The notes beneath the pieces are model-generated. The model had not been told where the DNA came from. It searched no databases and was given only the letters and a program-made list of their open reading frames with translations. From contig NZ_BSUG01000002.1 of assembly GCF_030161475.1 (NCBI RefSeq), positions 1 through 64,000 on the forward strand: DNA of 64,000 nucleotides, written 5' to 3'. Each line of letters begins with the position of its first letter. Position 1 is the stretch's first letter. This DNA is from Tetragenococcus halophilus subsp. flandriensis (GTDB lineage: Bacteria; Bacillota; Bacilli; Lactobacillales; Enterococcaceae). Below are positions 1-8,547 of this stretch, piece after piece. A program made the position numbers and the translations under genes.

Positions 1-154
1 ATCTAATAAAAACTTGTTTTTGTTAGGTATTATGAGGGCTAACCGAACGAACGTGAGGTAAAAAAATACAAAAGTGTCTGTCCTACAGGTGATTTTTTAT
101 TCGACCTCAAAAAATTTGACACATACCTTTCAACCGTCATTGTTTTTTTATCGC

Positions 155-171
155 TTGATATCTGTTACAAT
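155..171 (+). promoter_or_regulatory. Candidate extended -10 promoter upstream of the first operon
   Basis: TACAAT lies at 166-171 with TG at 163-164, giving an extended -10. A TTGACA at 116-121 is too far away to be its -35. The first gene starts at 241 after a GTGAGG-type ribosome binding site. Bases 1-115 hold no gene I can support; TGAGGT near 52 and ACCTCA near 104, with flanking A and T runs, could pair into a hairpin. Position is inferred from consensus only. Confidence 0.4.
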
Positions 172-240
172 ATAGAGTGTATACTGTTATAACTTTTTAA
201 AACAAGAGTAGCTAATAAATTATAAAGTGAGGGAATTTAA

Positions 241-921
241 ATGAAAATCACATATCATGGACATGCTGTTGTTTCTGTAGTATTGGATAATGGTACTCGT
301 TTGTTATTTGACCCGTTTATTTCACAAAATCCTTTAGCAGATATCTCTGCTGAAGATGTTGAAACGGATTATATTTTGATTACTCACGGACATGATGATC
401 ACATAGGTGATATGGTTTCGATCGCTAAGAAAAATAATGCAACAGTTATAGGTCTTCCTGAGGTTTGTGCTTATGCTGCAAGTAAAGGGATTGAAAAAAC
501 GCATGGCATGAATATTGGTGGTGGCTATGACTTTCCTTTTGGACGTGTGAAATTTACTCATGCACAACATAGTTCGGGTTACCAAGAAGATGGGCAAATG
601 ATCTATATGGGCGAGCCTGCTGGTATTTTATTGCAGGCAGAAGGAAAAACGATTTATCATGCTGGAGATACAGCAGATTATAGTGACTTATCTTTATTAG
701 GTGAACAATATGATATTGATGTTGCCTTTTTGCCAATCGGCGATAACTTTACGATGGGACCAGAGGATGCGCTCCGTGCGGCTAATCGGTTGAAAGCCAA
801 GACGGTTGTACCTATTCATTACAACACTTTCCCACAAATCAAACAAGATCCGCAAAAATTTGTAGAGCAACTAACGACTGTAGGAAAAGTGATGAATAGT
901 GGAGAGGCAATTGAGGTGTAG
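241..921 (+). CDS. UPF0173 family metal-dependent hydrolase (YtkL-like)
   Basis: A 226-residue metallo-beta-lactamase-fold protein. The metal-binding signature THGHDDH sits at residues 48-54. Further likely ligands are the histidine of HAQHSS near 107-112, YHAGDT at 139-144 and the C-terminal PIHYNTFP near residue 195. Length and motif order match the UPF0173 family, whose substrate is not established. It is the first gene of a three-gene run (hydrolase, CBS regulator, DHH phosphoesterase) with only 6 bases before the next start, an order I recall from Bacillus ytkL-ytoI-ytqI. Start chosen on the GTGAGGG site 8-10 bases upstream. Probably cytoplasmic; no signal peptide. Confidence 0.85.
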   Translation: MKITYHGHAVVSVVLDNGTRLLFDPFISQNPLADISAEDVETDYILITHGHDDHIGDMVSIAKKNNATVIGLPEVCAYAASKGIEKTHGMNIGGGYDFPFGRVKFTHAQHSSGYQEDGQMIYMGEPAGILLQAEGKTIYHAGDTADYSDLSLLGEQYDIDVAFLPIGDNFTMGPEDALRAANRLKAKTVVPIHYNTFPQIKQDPQKFVEQLTTVGKVMNSGEAIEV

Positions 922-927
922 AAAATA

Positions 928-2259
928 ATGGCTACAAAACATGATTTGATTTTGGCACATATTGAAAGTTTACAAGTAGGCGAAAAAATTTCTGTACGAG
1001 GAATTGCTAAAAGTTTAGATGTTAGCGAAGGAACAGCTTATAGAGCAATCAAAGATGCTGAAAATATCGGACTAGTTTCAACGATCCAGCGTGTGGGAAC
1101 GATTCGAATCGAACGAAAGCTTAAAAAACATATTGAAAGATTAACTTTTGGAGAAGTTGTGCGTATTATTGAAGGCGACGTTCTAGGCGGTGCCAATGGT
1201 CTAGAAAAGGATTTAAATAAATTTGTGATCGGTGCGATGACCGAAGAGGCCATGCAACGCTACATCACACCCGGTTCTTTGATGATTGTCGGCAACCGTT
1301 TGAATGCACAAAAATTGGCGCTTAAAGAAGGCGCGCCCGTATTGATTACCGGTGGTTTTGATACTTCACAAGAAATCCGGGAGTTAGCTGATCAGTTGGC
1401 GTTGCCGATTTTGCGGACAACTTATGATACCTTCACTGTGGCAAGTATGATAAATCGCGCCATGAGTGACCAACTTATTAAAAAAGATATCTTATTGGTT
1501 GGCGATATTTATATGCCACTTGAAAAAACCAGCTATTTAACGACTTCTGATACGATCAAAGATTATCGCGCACTTTCTGATGCTACCCAGCACTCGCGCT
1601 ATCCTGTGGTCAACAAAAATACCAGGGTGGTGGGAATTGTCACAGCTAAAGATGTATTAGGAAAAGCTGATACACAACTGATTGAGCGGGTAATGACTAA
1701 AGAACCACGCAGAGTGAAAAAAGAAATGAGTGTAGCTTCAGTAAGTCATCAAATGATTTGGGATGGTTTGGAGGTCATGCCTGTTGTTGCGGATGACTTA
1801 TCACTTCTAGGAATTGTCACTCGGCAAGATGTGATGAAAGCTATGCAATTGATTCAACGTCAGCCGCAATTATCAGATACGATTTCTGATCAAATTACAG
1901 GTGAAATTCAATCGATTGAACAAGATATCGAAGGAAATAAACTATCGACGCCACAATTTTCCTTTGGTGTCACCCCGCAAATGGTAGATGAATTAGGGAC
2001 TATTTCATTTGGCGTATTAAATGAGGTTATCGCGAATGTCACTAAGCGAGTGATGGATGTGAATAATCGGCGGAACGCTTGGATTGAACAAGTAAGTTTA
2101 CATTATTTCCATTTAATTCAGTTAGAAAGTGAACTCAAAATAGAACCACAAATTTTAGAACTAGGTAGACGTTCCGCTAAATTGGATATTAATGTTTTTA
2201 TCGAAAATTCATTAGTAGCTAAAGCGATTGTCGTTTGCCAAGTTATGGAACGTCCATAA
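928..2259 (+). CDS. DRTGG/CBS-domain regulatory protein (YtoI-like)
   Basis: A 443-residue multidomain protein. Residues 1-60 form a winged-helix-like DNA-binding region, with a typical HTH stretch around VRGIAKSLDVSEGTAYRAIK. Residues about 70-180 match a DRTGG domain. Two CBS repeats follow (about 190-310), with VVGIVTAKDVLG and LLGIVTRQDVMK marking the ends of each. The C-terminal third (about 320-443) resembles the hotdog/thioesterase-like domain found in YtoI. CBS domains usually bind adenine nucleotides, so a nucleotide-sensing regulator is plausible, but the target is unknown. GAGGTG overlapping the end of the upstream gene serves as ribosome binding site. Co-transcription with the DHH phosphoesterase suggests a link to nucleotide turnover. 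Confidence 0.8.
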   Translation: MATKHDLILAHIESLQVGEKISVRGIAKSLDVSEGTAYRAIKDAENIGLVSTIQRVGTIRIERKLKKHIERLTFGEVVRIIEGDVLGGANGLEKDLNKFVIGAMTEEAMQRYITPGSLMIVGNRLNAQKLALKEGAPVLITGGFDTSQEIRELADQLALPILRTTYDTFTVASMINRAMSDQLIKKDILLVGDIYMPLEKTSYLTTSDTIKDYRALSDATQHSRYPVVNKNTRVVGIVTAKDVLGKADTQLIERVMTKEPRRVKKEMSVASVSHQMIWDGLEVMPVVADDLSLLGIVTRQDVMKAMQLIQRQPQLSDTISDQITGEIQSIEQDIEGNKLSTPQFSFGVTPQMVDELGTISFGVLNEVIANVTKRVMDVNNRRNAWIEQVSLHYFHLIQLESELKIEPQILELGRRSAKLDINVFIENSLVAKAIVVCQVMERP

Positions 2260-2278
2260 TTTAGAAAAGAGGAACAAG

Positions 2279-3235
2279 ATGAGCGCACAAGAAGATATTT
2301 TAGCTGAAATAAAAGCTTTTGATACAATTATTATTCATCGCCACCAGCGTCCTGATCCAGATGCTTTGGGCTCACAAGTTGGTTTGGCTGAACTGCTGCG
2401 GGCAAGTTTTCCTGCTAAAAACATTTATCAAGTGGGTGGACCTTCAGAAGGCTTGGAATATTTGGCTGACATGCAAACAATTGATGATGCTACTTACCAG
2501 AATGCTTTAGTTATTGTCACCGATACAGCCAATGCACCGCGAATCAGTGATGATCGTTATAACTTAGGCGCTAAGTTAATTAAAATTGATCATCACCCCA
2601 ACGATGAACCCTATGGTGATTTAATGTGGGTGGAAGATAAAGCATCTAGCTGTAGTGAAATTATCGCAGATTTTTGGAAAATGTTTCAAGAAGAACTACA
2701 TATGACAAAAGACGCTGCACGTTTGTTATACGCGGGTATTGTGGGAGACACGGGTCGCTTTTTATATCCAGCATCTTCTTCTCATACCTTACGAATCGCA
2801 GCTGATTTGATTGATTTTGGCTTTGATTATGCTGGTTTGAACCGACAAATCGAACAGATTTCAAGCAATGTAGCACGACTATCAGGTTATGTTTATCAGA
2901 ACTTGCAGATGGATGAAACAGGTGCTGCGCGAGTAACCTTTAGTACAGAAATGTTAGATGAATTTGGTGTTTCTGACGCGCAAACTTCTGGTGTAGTGCC
3001 ACTGCCGGGTGCTATCGAAGGCGTCTTAGCATGGGCGATTTTTGTTCAACAAAAAGAAGGTTATTATCGTGTACGCATGCGTTCTAAAGGCCCTGCGATC
3101 AATGAAATCGCCAAACGTTATAATGGAGGCGGTCATGCTTTAGCTAGTGGTGCAAATGTAGCTGATTTGGCCCAAGCGCAAGAACTTTATGAAGAATTAC
3201 AAAAGGTCTGCCTTGATTTTACTAAAAATCAATAA
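2279..3235 (+). CDS. nrnA: DHH/DHHA1 family phosphoesterase, NrnA-like oligoribonuclease/pAp phosphatase
   Basis: A 318-residue two-domain phosphoesterase. The N-terminal DHH domain shows DPDALGS at residues 26-32, DTANAPR and the DHH motif in KIDHHPND. The C-terminal DHHA1 domain ends in the glycine-rich GGGHALASGA. This matches the NrnA/YtqI family, which degrades nanoRNA and dephosphorylates pAp; some relatives act on linear c-di-AMP products. Start set at 2279 because AGAGGAAC lies just upstream and family members begin close to the DHH domain; an earlier ATG at 2228 lies inside the preceding gene without a ribosome binding site. A hairpin with a T-run follows at 3241. Confidence 0.88.
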   Translation: MSAQEDILAEIKAFDTIIIHRHQRPDPDALGSQVGLAELLRASFPAKNIYQVGGPSEGLEYLADMQTIDDATYQNALVIVTDTANAPRISDDRYNLGAKLIKIDHHPNDEPYGDLMWVEDKASSCSEIIADFWKMFQEELHMTKDAARLLYAGIVGDTGRFLYPASSSHTLRIAADLIDFGFDYAGLNRQIEQISSNVARLSGYVYQNLQMDETGAARVTFSTEMLDEFGVSDAQTSGVVPLPGAIEGVLAWAIFVQQKEGYYRVRMRSKGPAINEIAKRYNGGGHALASGANVADLAQAQELYEELQKVCLDFTKNQ

Positions 3236-3240
3236 AGAAA

Positions 3241-3287
3241 AAAGTTTCTGTATTATATGAAAAATATAGTACAGAAGCTTTTTATTT
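3241..3287 (+). terminator. Rho-independent terminator after nrnA
   Basis: A 12-bp stem (3241-3252 with 3270-3281, one G-U pair) is followed by a T-rich tract. It closes the three-gene operon. Confidence 0.75.
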
Positions 3288-3422
3288 ATAGTAACAAAAA
3301 GAATATAACCCTTGAATGCTAAATTTTTAGACTTTCCACCAATAGGAAAATTATTGGAGCTTCATCGAACAACTTGTCTTCAATAGCTATAAAAAAGGGA
3401 TAAAAATATTTCACCATGCCTT

Positions 3423-4481
3423 TTAACTGTCAGTTAACTGTGCATTGATCTTATTGATATCAAAAGAAGAAAATTCATCTTCACCTGCTGAATCTTCCAA
3501 AGGCGCTCCTTGCCGTCCGGTAAGACAAATTGGCAGTTGCTCTGCTTTAACATTGCTTAATGCGCCTTTATCTTTTGGTAATTTGGTAAAAGGAATGTTG
3601 GCTTCAAACTTGATTTTATGCTCCCAGTCATCGCCAAAATCATAAACATAATGGATGGATTTAAACTGCTCGAAGACTTCTCCAACAGTTATAGAAGAGG
3701 TATCTTCGGTAAAAAATTCACCAAAATCATCGAAGTCCATTCCTGCAGGTTCATAATACATTCTACCGATGATAAATTGATGTAGGTGGGCATCTTCCCA
3801 CTCAAAGCAAGTTTGAATAACTTCATGCAAATCAGCTAAAGTATAGTCAAAAGGAACCAATACGCGCCGCCAAATAGGTGGCTTAAAGCCTATTAAGTCT
3901 ATCCGTAATTGAATAGCATAAGGCGCAACATTTTCTAATTTTTGACTGTTATCAAAAGGAAAATCAATAATATTATCTTTTTGCTCCTTACTATTTTCTT
4001 CTTGAAAGATATTGCTTAAACTTTGGAAAAGGTCATTTACTTCAGGCGGCATGGAATCCATCATTTCCTGATCAAGATTTTCCATACGCGTCCGTTTTTC
4101 CTGTGACCAAAATTGTTTGTCATCCATGCGCTTTATAAAAGTATGTTTGTTTTTCTGCATGAAAAACAACAGTTCTTTATAATCATCTATTGCTAAATAA
4201 TTGTTTTCTTGCAAAAATTGATAAAAATCAAGTAGTACTTCATGAATAGCCAGCAATTCGTCAGGAAAAACTACCATATTTTTCGGTAAGTCAGTAAGAT
4301 AGTACTCTTTGAGTTGTTTTTTGCTAGAAAGATCTTGTACTTCTTCCATTCTATCGGTCAGTTCAGCGACGATTTTTACTAGATCAGTAGGGTCGTCAAT
4401 ATGTTCATTATAATCGTTAAGTTCAGTAATTTTCTTTTGAAAAAAATTATCAATGATATCATCCATAGAGTCCATTAACAT
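3423..4481 (-). CDS. Plasmid pRiA4b ORF-3-like domain protein
   Basis: A 352-residue protein. The C-terminal half (about residues 185-352) matches the pRiA4b ORF-3-like domain: IRLDLIGFKPPIWRR-like start (here QLRIDLIGFKPPIWRRVLVP), LHEVIQTCFEWEDAHLHQF, and YVYDFGDDWEHKI. The N-terminal half is helical and charged with no recognised domain. Function unknown; the family is often annotated from transposon or plasmid contexts but here stands alone with no transposon ends. Start chosen at the second in-frame ATG because AAAGG sits 6 bases upstream; the ATG at 4487 overlaps that site. A monocistronic gene reading away from the charged 57-aa ORF. Confidence 0.7.
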   Translation of the reverse strand: MLMDSMDDIIDNFFQKKITELNDYNEHIDDPTDLVKIVAELTDRMEEVQDLSSKKQLKEYYLTDLPKNMVVFPDELLAIHEVLLDFYQFLQENNYLAIDDYKELLFFMQKNKHTFIKRMDDKQFWSQEKRTRMENLDQEMMDSMPPEVNDLFQSLSNIFQEENSKEQKDNIIDFPFDNSQKLENVAPYAIQLRIDLIGFKPPIWRRVLVPFDYTLADLHEVIQTCFEWEDAHLHQFIIGRMYYEPAGMDFDDFGEFFTEDTSSITVGEVFEQFKSIHYVYDFGDDWEHKIKFEANIPFTKLPKDKGALSNVKAEQLPICLTGRQGAPLEDSAGEDEFSSFDINKINAQLTDS

Positions 4482-4610
4482 ACACATCCTTTCAATGTTT
4501 ACTTCATTATAACAGACACCGTTTTCAAGTTGTTATATTTTACAAAATAAAAAAATTTCTTTATAGTAAAAGTAGAGTTAAACCCCTAAACTAATCAAGG
4601 AGGGATTTGT

Positions 4611-4784
4611 ATGGCTGAAGATAACAAAGAAAAAAGCAAAGAAGAAGTATACGCCCAACGTCAAAGTGACTACAAAGAAGAAAAAGAAAAAGTATATAAA
4701 CAAGCGCAAAAAGAAGCCGCAAAAAACGATGTTGTTGATTCAGAGAAAATCGACAAAGAAAGAGTAGAAGAAAAAGAAGAATAA
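4611..4784 (+). CDS. Small highly charged hydrophilic protein, 57 aa
   Basis: An open frame of 57 codons starts at an ATG behind a near-perfect AAGGAGGG ribosome binding site with 6-base spacing, and ends just before a strong hairpin terminator. The product is dominated by Lys, Glu, Asp, Gln and Ala, with almost no hydrophobic residues, so it should be extended or helical and soluble. I recognise no family. Composition resembles hydrophilin or CsbD-like stress proteins of other bacteria, but that is analogy only. The strong translation signals and its own terminator argue that it is a real, well-expressed monocistronic gene. Confidence 0.7.
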   Translation: MAEDNKEKSKEEVYAQRQSDYKEEKEKVYKQAQKEAAKNDVVDSEKIDKERVEEKEE

Positions 4785-4786
4785 TA

Positions 4787-4819
4787 AAAAGCAGGAAGCA
4801 AAAACTTCCTGCTTTTATT
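4787..4819. terminator. Bidirectional terminator between convergent genes
   Basis: Perfect 8-bp stem GCAGGAAG (4791-4798) / CTTCCTGC (4805-4812), with A-run before and T-run after, so it can end transcription from both the 57-aa gene and the minus-strand operon. Confidence 0.85.
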
Positions 4820-4829
4820 ATGATCTTTT

Positions 4830-5612
4830 TTAAGGCAACTCTGTAAGAAAACGATTGTCCTTTTGGAAAGTTACTAGAAAGTTTACACCGAATTCTTTTA
4901 ATAATCCTGCCATTTCAGGGAAAAGCGCCTCATAGTCGCTAGATTGGTGAGCATCCGAGCCTAAAGTGAAAAATGTTCCGCCCAAGCTTTTATACAAAGG
5001 GATAATATAGCGATAAAGATTGGCGTTTTGATAATAACCAAAACTTTTTGCATTGATTTCTAGCGCCATTTCTTTTTGAATCACTTTTTTCAAAATAGCA
5101 CTCAACTCTTTTTCGAAGTGTTCTTCTAGTTCTTCTGCAGTAAAATCAAGTCGACGAAGTCCGTATTCAAAGTGGGTTAAAATTTGTGCCCCTGAAAAAG
5201 TATCTAATACTTGTGACATTTGGTCAAAATACATTTTAGCGACTTTATATTTGTCTTTAGTTACAACGACATCATCCATATAGTCAAATTTCCCATTTTG
5301 ATGAATACTTAATAGTTTTAAATCATAAGGGTGATCGTTAAGATAATCATTAATTTGATCTTCTTGTCCGGGAACAACGCCGATTTCAACACCCTTTAAA
5401 AAAGTAGTCGGATAATTAGCTTCTAATTCGCTTAACTTTTGCGCTAATTTATCATAATCGGGAATATCATCCTGGAAGTTATCTCCTGGATTACGCAAGT
5501 CTAAATGGTCTGTGGCCACAAAGTAAGCTGGTTTATTTAATAAATAGTTTTCAAATATCTCTTTGGAATCAAAAGATAAAAAAGTGTGCAGGTGCTGATC
5601 GTAATATTTCAC
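4830..5612 (-). CDS. PHP-domain phosphatase, histidinol-phosphatase-like
   Basis: A 260-residue PHP-domain protein. The N-terminal DQHLHTFLSFDS carries the HxH metal motif, followed by ATDHLD, a glutamate-containing LKGVEIGVV and, near the end, LGSDAHQSSD. These fit the HisJ/HisK-type PHP phosphoesterases. True histidinol-phosphatase activity is unproven: no other his gene is nearby, and paralogues of this type act on other small phosphates. GTG start, supported by AGGAGG eight bases upstream. Last gene of a minus-strand operon behind a fructosamine-kinase-like gene and an SDR, 20 bases after the SDR stop. Confidence 0.8.
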   Translation of the reverse strand: MKYYDQHLHTFLSFDSKEIFENYLLNKPAYFVATDHLDLRNPGDNFQDDIPDYDKLAQKLSELEANYPTTFLKGVEIGVVPGQEDQINDYLNDHPYDLKLLSIHQNGKFDYMDDVVVTKDKYKVAKMYFDQMSQVLDTFSGAQILTHFEYGLRRLDFTAEELEEHFEKELSAILKKVIQKEMALEINAKSFGYYQNANLYRYIIPLYKSLGGTFFTLGSDAHQSSDYEALFPEMAGLLKEFGVNFLVTFQKDNRFLTELP

Positions 5613-5632
5613 GTTATTTCCTCCTAATTAAG

Positions 5633-6424
5633 TTAAATCGTTCCTACTGAATTGTCATCCACACGGTAGTTTGCACCGTTGACAAAGCTGGCTTTTTCTG
5701 AACACAAGAAGGTGATCACATTAGCCACTTCTTCTGGATAGCCACGTCTGGACCTAGTCATAAAGGGTCTTCTTTCTTTTAAGAAAGACTGAATCGCTTC
5801 GTCAAAAGAAACATTTAGTTCATCGGCTCTATTTTGCATCATTTTATCAGTCATGGGCGTATTAATAAAGGCAGGCGAAACCGCATTTGCAGTAATTCCT
5901 TGCGGGCCGAGTGTTTTTGCCAGACCTTTAGATAAAGCTAAGATCCCTGCTTTGGTTGCACAATAAGGAATTTCATCATCATAAGGCTGTAGGGCATCTT
6001 CAGAAGCTAAGAAAAGGACGCGGCCCCATTTTTTCTCCTGCAAATCACTAAGAAATTCTTTAGTTGTATTCACAGAACCAAAAAGGTTAATGTCAAAGAC
6101 TTCATGCCAATCTTCCAATGAAATATCGGAAAAATCCCCTTGGGCACCGGTAATACCAGCGCAGTTGATAATGATATCTACCGACTGATTTTGTGTTTTT
6201 AAATCTTGGTGTAATTTAGCAAGTTCCTCTGGATTTCTGACGTCTCCTGTTACGGTCTTAATGAGTTGCTTATTGGCAAAATCATTTTCAGAAAAATTTG
6301 CAAAATTTTTATCAAATAAAATTGTCGTTACTTCTTCTTTATTTAAATTTTTTGCCGTAGCTAAACCTAGGCCAGAACCGCCACCTGTAATTAGCGCTGT
6401 TTTTCCAGCTAAATGTAAATCCAT
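5633..6424 (-). CDS. Short-chain dehydrogenase/reductase (SDR)
   Basis: A 263-residue classical SDR. The Rossmann motif TGGGSGLGLA lies at residues 14-23, NCAGITGAQG is the NNAG-like structural motif, and the catalytic YCATKAG provides the YxxxK pair. The C-terminal VNGANYRVDDNSVGTI is typical of 3-oxoacyl-ACP-reductase-like SDRs that dehydrogenate sugars, polyols or hydroxy acids. Substrate not deducible. AAAGGAAG precedes the start by eight bases. It lies between a fructosamine-kinase-like gene and a PHP phosphatase, 21 bases from each, so the three probably act on one sugar-derived compound. Confidence 0.82.
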   Translation of the reverse strand: MDLHLAGKTALITGGGSGLGLATAKNLNKEEVTTILFDKNFANFSENDFANKQLIKTVTGDVRNPEELAKLHQDLKTQNQSVDIIINCAGITGAQGDFSDISLEDWHEVFDINLFGSVNTTKEFLSDLQEKKWGRVLFLASEDALQPYDDEIPYCATKAGILALSKGLAKTLGPQGITANAVSPAFINTPMTDKMMQNRADELNVSFDEAIQSFLKERRPFMTRSRRGYPEEVANVITFLCSEKASFVNGANYRVDDNSVGTI

Positions 6425-6445
6425 AGTCTATGCTTCCTTTCAAAC

Positions 6446-7306
6446 TTAAAAGTCATTTAAAATCTGGTTCATCGTCCGTTCAACACCGCCTTGATAGATC
6501 CTACCGAATTTATTTACGTGAAGCATCAAAAGAAATAAGCTGTAGAAGTTCAATCGTTTTTCATAACCTTCTTCTAGTGGATAACTCTCTTGATAAGCTT
6601 GGTAGAACGAATCGTTAAATGCGTTGAATACTAAACTAGCACCTAAATCAAATTCACGGTCTCCATACAAAGCATCCGGGTCGAATAAAGCAGGTGTACC
6701 ATCTTTTAAAAACATATGGTTACCGCCCCATAAATCTCCATGAAGTAAAGAAGGCTTACTTGAATGACGAGTCAACTCTTCATTCATGATTTCACGAACT
6801 TTTTGATATTGTTGGCCGTCTTTTTTATGCCATAATTTTTTGCGCAATAACTCATTGGCAAGGACATCCATCCTTTGTTCAACAAATAATTCACGCCAAG
6901 TATCGCACCAAGAATTGTCATAAGTTAAATCGGATCCAGTGGAAGGTTGGTCAAAGCCAAATTTGCCGTTAGGACTGTAATGTTGATGCATTGTAGCAAT
7001 TAAACGACCTAGGTCGCTTTGCTGGCCTCTTCCTTGTTCTAAAAAAGTAATCAAAAGATAAGCATCGCCATCGATCTGACCATTACTGATGACATGAGGA
7101 GCGGTGATTCCCGCTTTTTCAAAAGCTTTTAAACCCGCTATTTCTCCTTGATAAAAAGTAGCAGGACGATTAGGTTGCCGTAATAAGAAGTAAGTTTTTT
7201 CATCTGTTTCTACTTGATAAGCATCATTGGCATCACCGCCTGCGACTGCGCGGATTTCTTTTATATTAGATATAGGTAGTTCTTCTGACCATTGTTTATT
7301 TAACAT
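6446..7306 (-). CDS. Fructosamine kinase family protein
   Basis: A 286-residue kinase of the fructosamine/ketosamine-3-kinase family within the protein-kinase-like fold. LLHGDLWGGNHMF carries the catalytic Asp and metal-binding Asn, and ALFDPDALYGDREFDLG is the DFG-equivalent. FN3K relatives phosphorylate ketosamines on glycated proteins or free ribulosamines. Start placed at the ATG at 7306 because GGAGGTGG precedes it; an ATG 15 bases upstream lies inside that site. First gene of the operon with the SDR and PHP phosphatase: kinase, dehydrogenase and phosphatase could form a small salvage route, which is inference. Confidence 0.8.
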   Translation of the reverse strand: MLNKQWSEELPISNIKEIRAVAGGDANDAYQVETDEKTYFLLRQPNRPATFYQGEIAGLKAFEKAGITAPHVISNGQIDGDAYLLITFLEQGRGQQSDLGRLIATMHQHYSPNGKFGFDQPSTGSDLTYDNSWCDTWRELFVEQRMDVLANELLRKKLWHKKDGQQYQKVREIMNEELTRHSSKPSLLHGDLWGGNHMFLKDGTPALFDPDALYGDREFDLGASLVFNAFNDSFYQAYQESYPLEEGYEKRLNFYSLFLLMLHVNKFGRIYQGGVERTMNQILNDF

Positions 7307-7376
7307 TTTATCCACCTCCATTTTTTATTATAACAAGGAGTGAGAAAAGAATGCGAATAAAAACATTATATATTTA

Positions 7377-7405
7377 CTTTCATTTAAAAGCAGATATGGT
7401 ATGAT
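7377..7405 (+). promoter_or_regulatory. Candidate extended -10 promoter of aldo/keto reductase
   Basis: TGGTATGAT (TG at 7397-7398, TATGAT at 7400-7405) forms an extended -10; CTTTCA at 7377-7382 is a weak -35 at 17-base spacing. Consensus match only. Confidence 0.45.
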
Positions 7406-7425
7406 TTTTATGAGGAGGCGATAAT

Positions 7426-8259
7426 ATGAAGGAAATTTATGAATTAGCTGACGGCTTTAGTATTCCTAAACTAGGTTTTGGAACTTATAAATTAAACGGT
7501 GCGCATGGCACGCGAATTATTGAACAAGCTTTGCAGGTGGGGTATCGCTTGCTTGATACGGCCTTTAATTATGAAAATGAAGGTGCCGTAGGGCGTGCGA
7601 TTAAAAATAGTAGTGTTGCTCGTGACCAGATAACGGTGGCTTCAAAACTGCCAGGACGCTATCATTCTTATCAAGACGCATTAACAACTATTGAAGAATC
7701 TGTTTCTCGCCTGAACTTGGATTATATTGATTTGTATTTAATTCACTGGCCTAATCCTAAAGAAGATAAATATGTGGAAGCTTGGCAAGCTTTAATCGAC
7801 GCGCAAAAAACGGGATTAGTTCGTTCCATCGGTGTAAGTAACTTTTTGCCTGAACATATCAATCGCTTGGAAGAAGAAACTGGCGTTTTACCAGTGATTA
7901 ATCAAGTAGAGCTACATCCGGAATTCAATCAACAAGCACAACGTGAATTTGATGCTTCTAAAGGAATTGTTACTCAAGCTTGGAGTCCTTTAGGCCGTGC
8001 TTCTAAAATTTTACAAAACGAAACGATTCAAAAAATTGCAGATAAATATGATAAAAGCATTGCACAAATTATTTTACGTTGGGAAGTACAATTAAATGTT
8101 TTACCTATTCCAAAAGCCTCACATTACTTGCGACAAGTCAATAATTTTGCTATATTTGATTTCGAGTTAAGTAAAGAAGATATGGAAATAATCAATGGTT
8201 TAACGAAAGCAAATGGCCGCACTAACGACCAAGATCCAGCTGAATATGAAGAGTTTTAA
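7426..8259 (+). CDS. Aldo/keto reductase
   Basis: A 277-residue member of the AKR superfamily. The catalytic tetrad is visible as D44 (LLDTAFNY), Y49, K74 (ASKLPG) and H107 (LIHWPNP). The NADPH-binding C-terminal region includes WSPLGRASK and IPKASHYLRQV. It reduces carbonyls, substrate unknown. GAGGAGG precedes the start by seven bases. It is about half identical by eye to the aldo/keto reductase near 31 kb, so the window contains at least two intact and one broken AKR. Divergently oriented from the fructosamine-kinase operon and closed by a strong terminator. Confidence 0.85.
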   Translation: MKEIYELADGFSIPKLGFGTYKLNGAHGTRIIEQALQVGYRLLDTAFNYENEGAVGRAIKNSSVARDQITVASKLPGRYHSYQDALTTIEESVSRLNLDYIDLYLIHWPNPKEDKYVEAWQALIDAQKTGLVRSIGVSNFLPEHINRLEEETGVLPVINQVELHPEFNQQAQREFDASKGIVTQAWSPLGRASKILQNETIQKIADKYDKSIAQIILRWEVQLNVLPIPKASHYLRQVNNFAIFDFELSKEDMEIINGLTKANGRTNDQDPAEYEEF

Positions 8260-8263
8260 GTAA

Positions 8264-8300
8264 GCAAAAAAAGAAAGAGCACTCCTCTTTCTTTTTTTGC
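8264..8300 (+). terminator. Terminator after aldo/keto reductase
   Basis: Perfect 16-bp stem (8264-8279 / 8285-8300) with five-base loop; the A-rich/T-rich arms allow function in both directions. Confidence 0.85.
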
Positions 8301-8450
8301 TGTGAATCACTACGAATCAGCGACCAAAGGGAGCTGAAAGTAGATCCTTCAAGGCCTTAGCGGCTTGTCGCTTAGACCTTGTTGAGAACGAAGCGTAAGC
8401 GAAGTGATGAACAGTACTAGGGGAGCGAAGCGGACGTAGTGTCTGAAACT
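8299..8450 (+). repeat. Dispersed intergenic repeat, copy 1 (long form)
   Basis: This block shares two segments with the block at 22341-22433: an initial GCTGTGAATCAC...CGACC.AAAGGGAG.TGAAAGTA and a terminal TGATGAACAGTACTAGGGG AGCGAAGCG..CGTAGTGTC.GAAA. Copy 1 carries about 60 extra bases between them, including an imperfect 12-bp hairpin at 8351-8380. Both copies begin immediately at the end of a terminator stem. No ORF or transposon ends are visible. The rest of the 8451-8533 gap shows only AT-rich sequence. Confidence 0.75.
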
Positions 8451-8547
8451 TTGTAATTATGAGAAAACTCAAGTATATTTACATAGAAACATTTCGTAAT
8501 TATTCATCATAATTTTCTTAAATAATAAAAAGTAAAGGAGTATTCAC

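Noticed and set aside
1-115. Tail of an upstream gene
   Set aside because: No open frame of useful length ends here on either strand; only a possible hairpin is visible.
3423-4481. Transposon passenger gene
   Set aside because: The pRiA4b ORF-3 domain is sometimes named after an IS1096 passenger, but no inverted ends, transposase or target duplication are present here.
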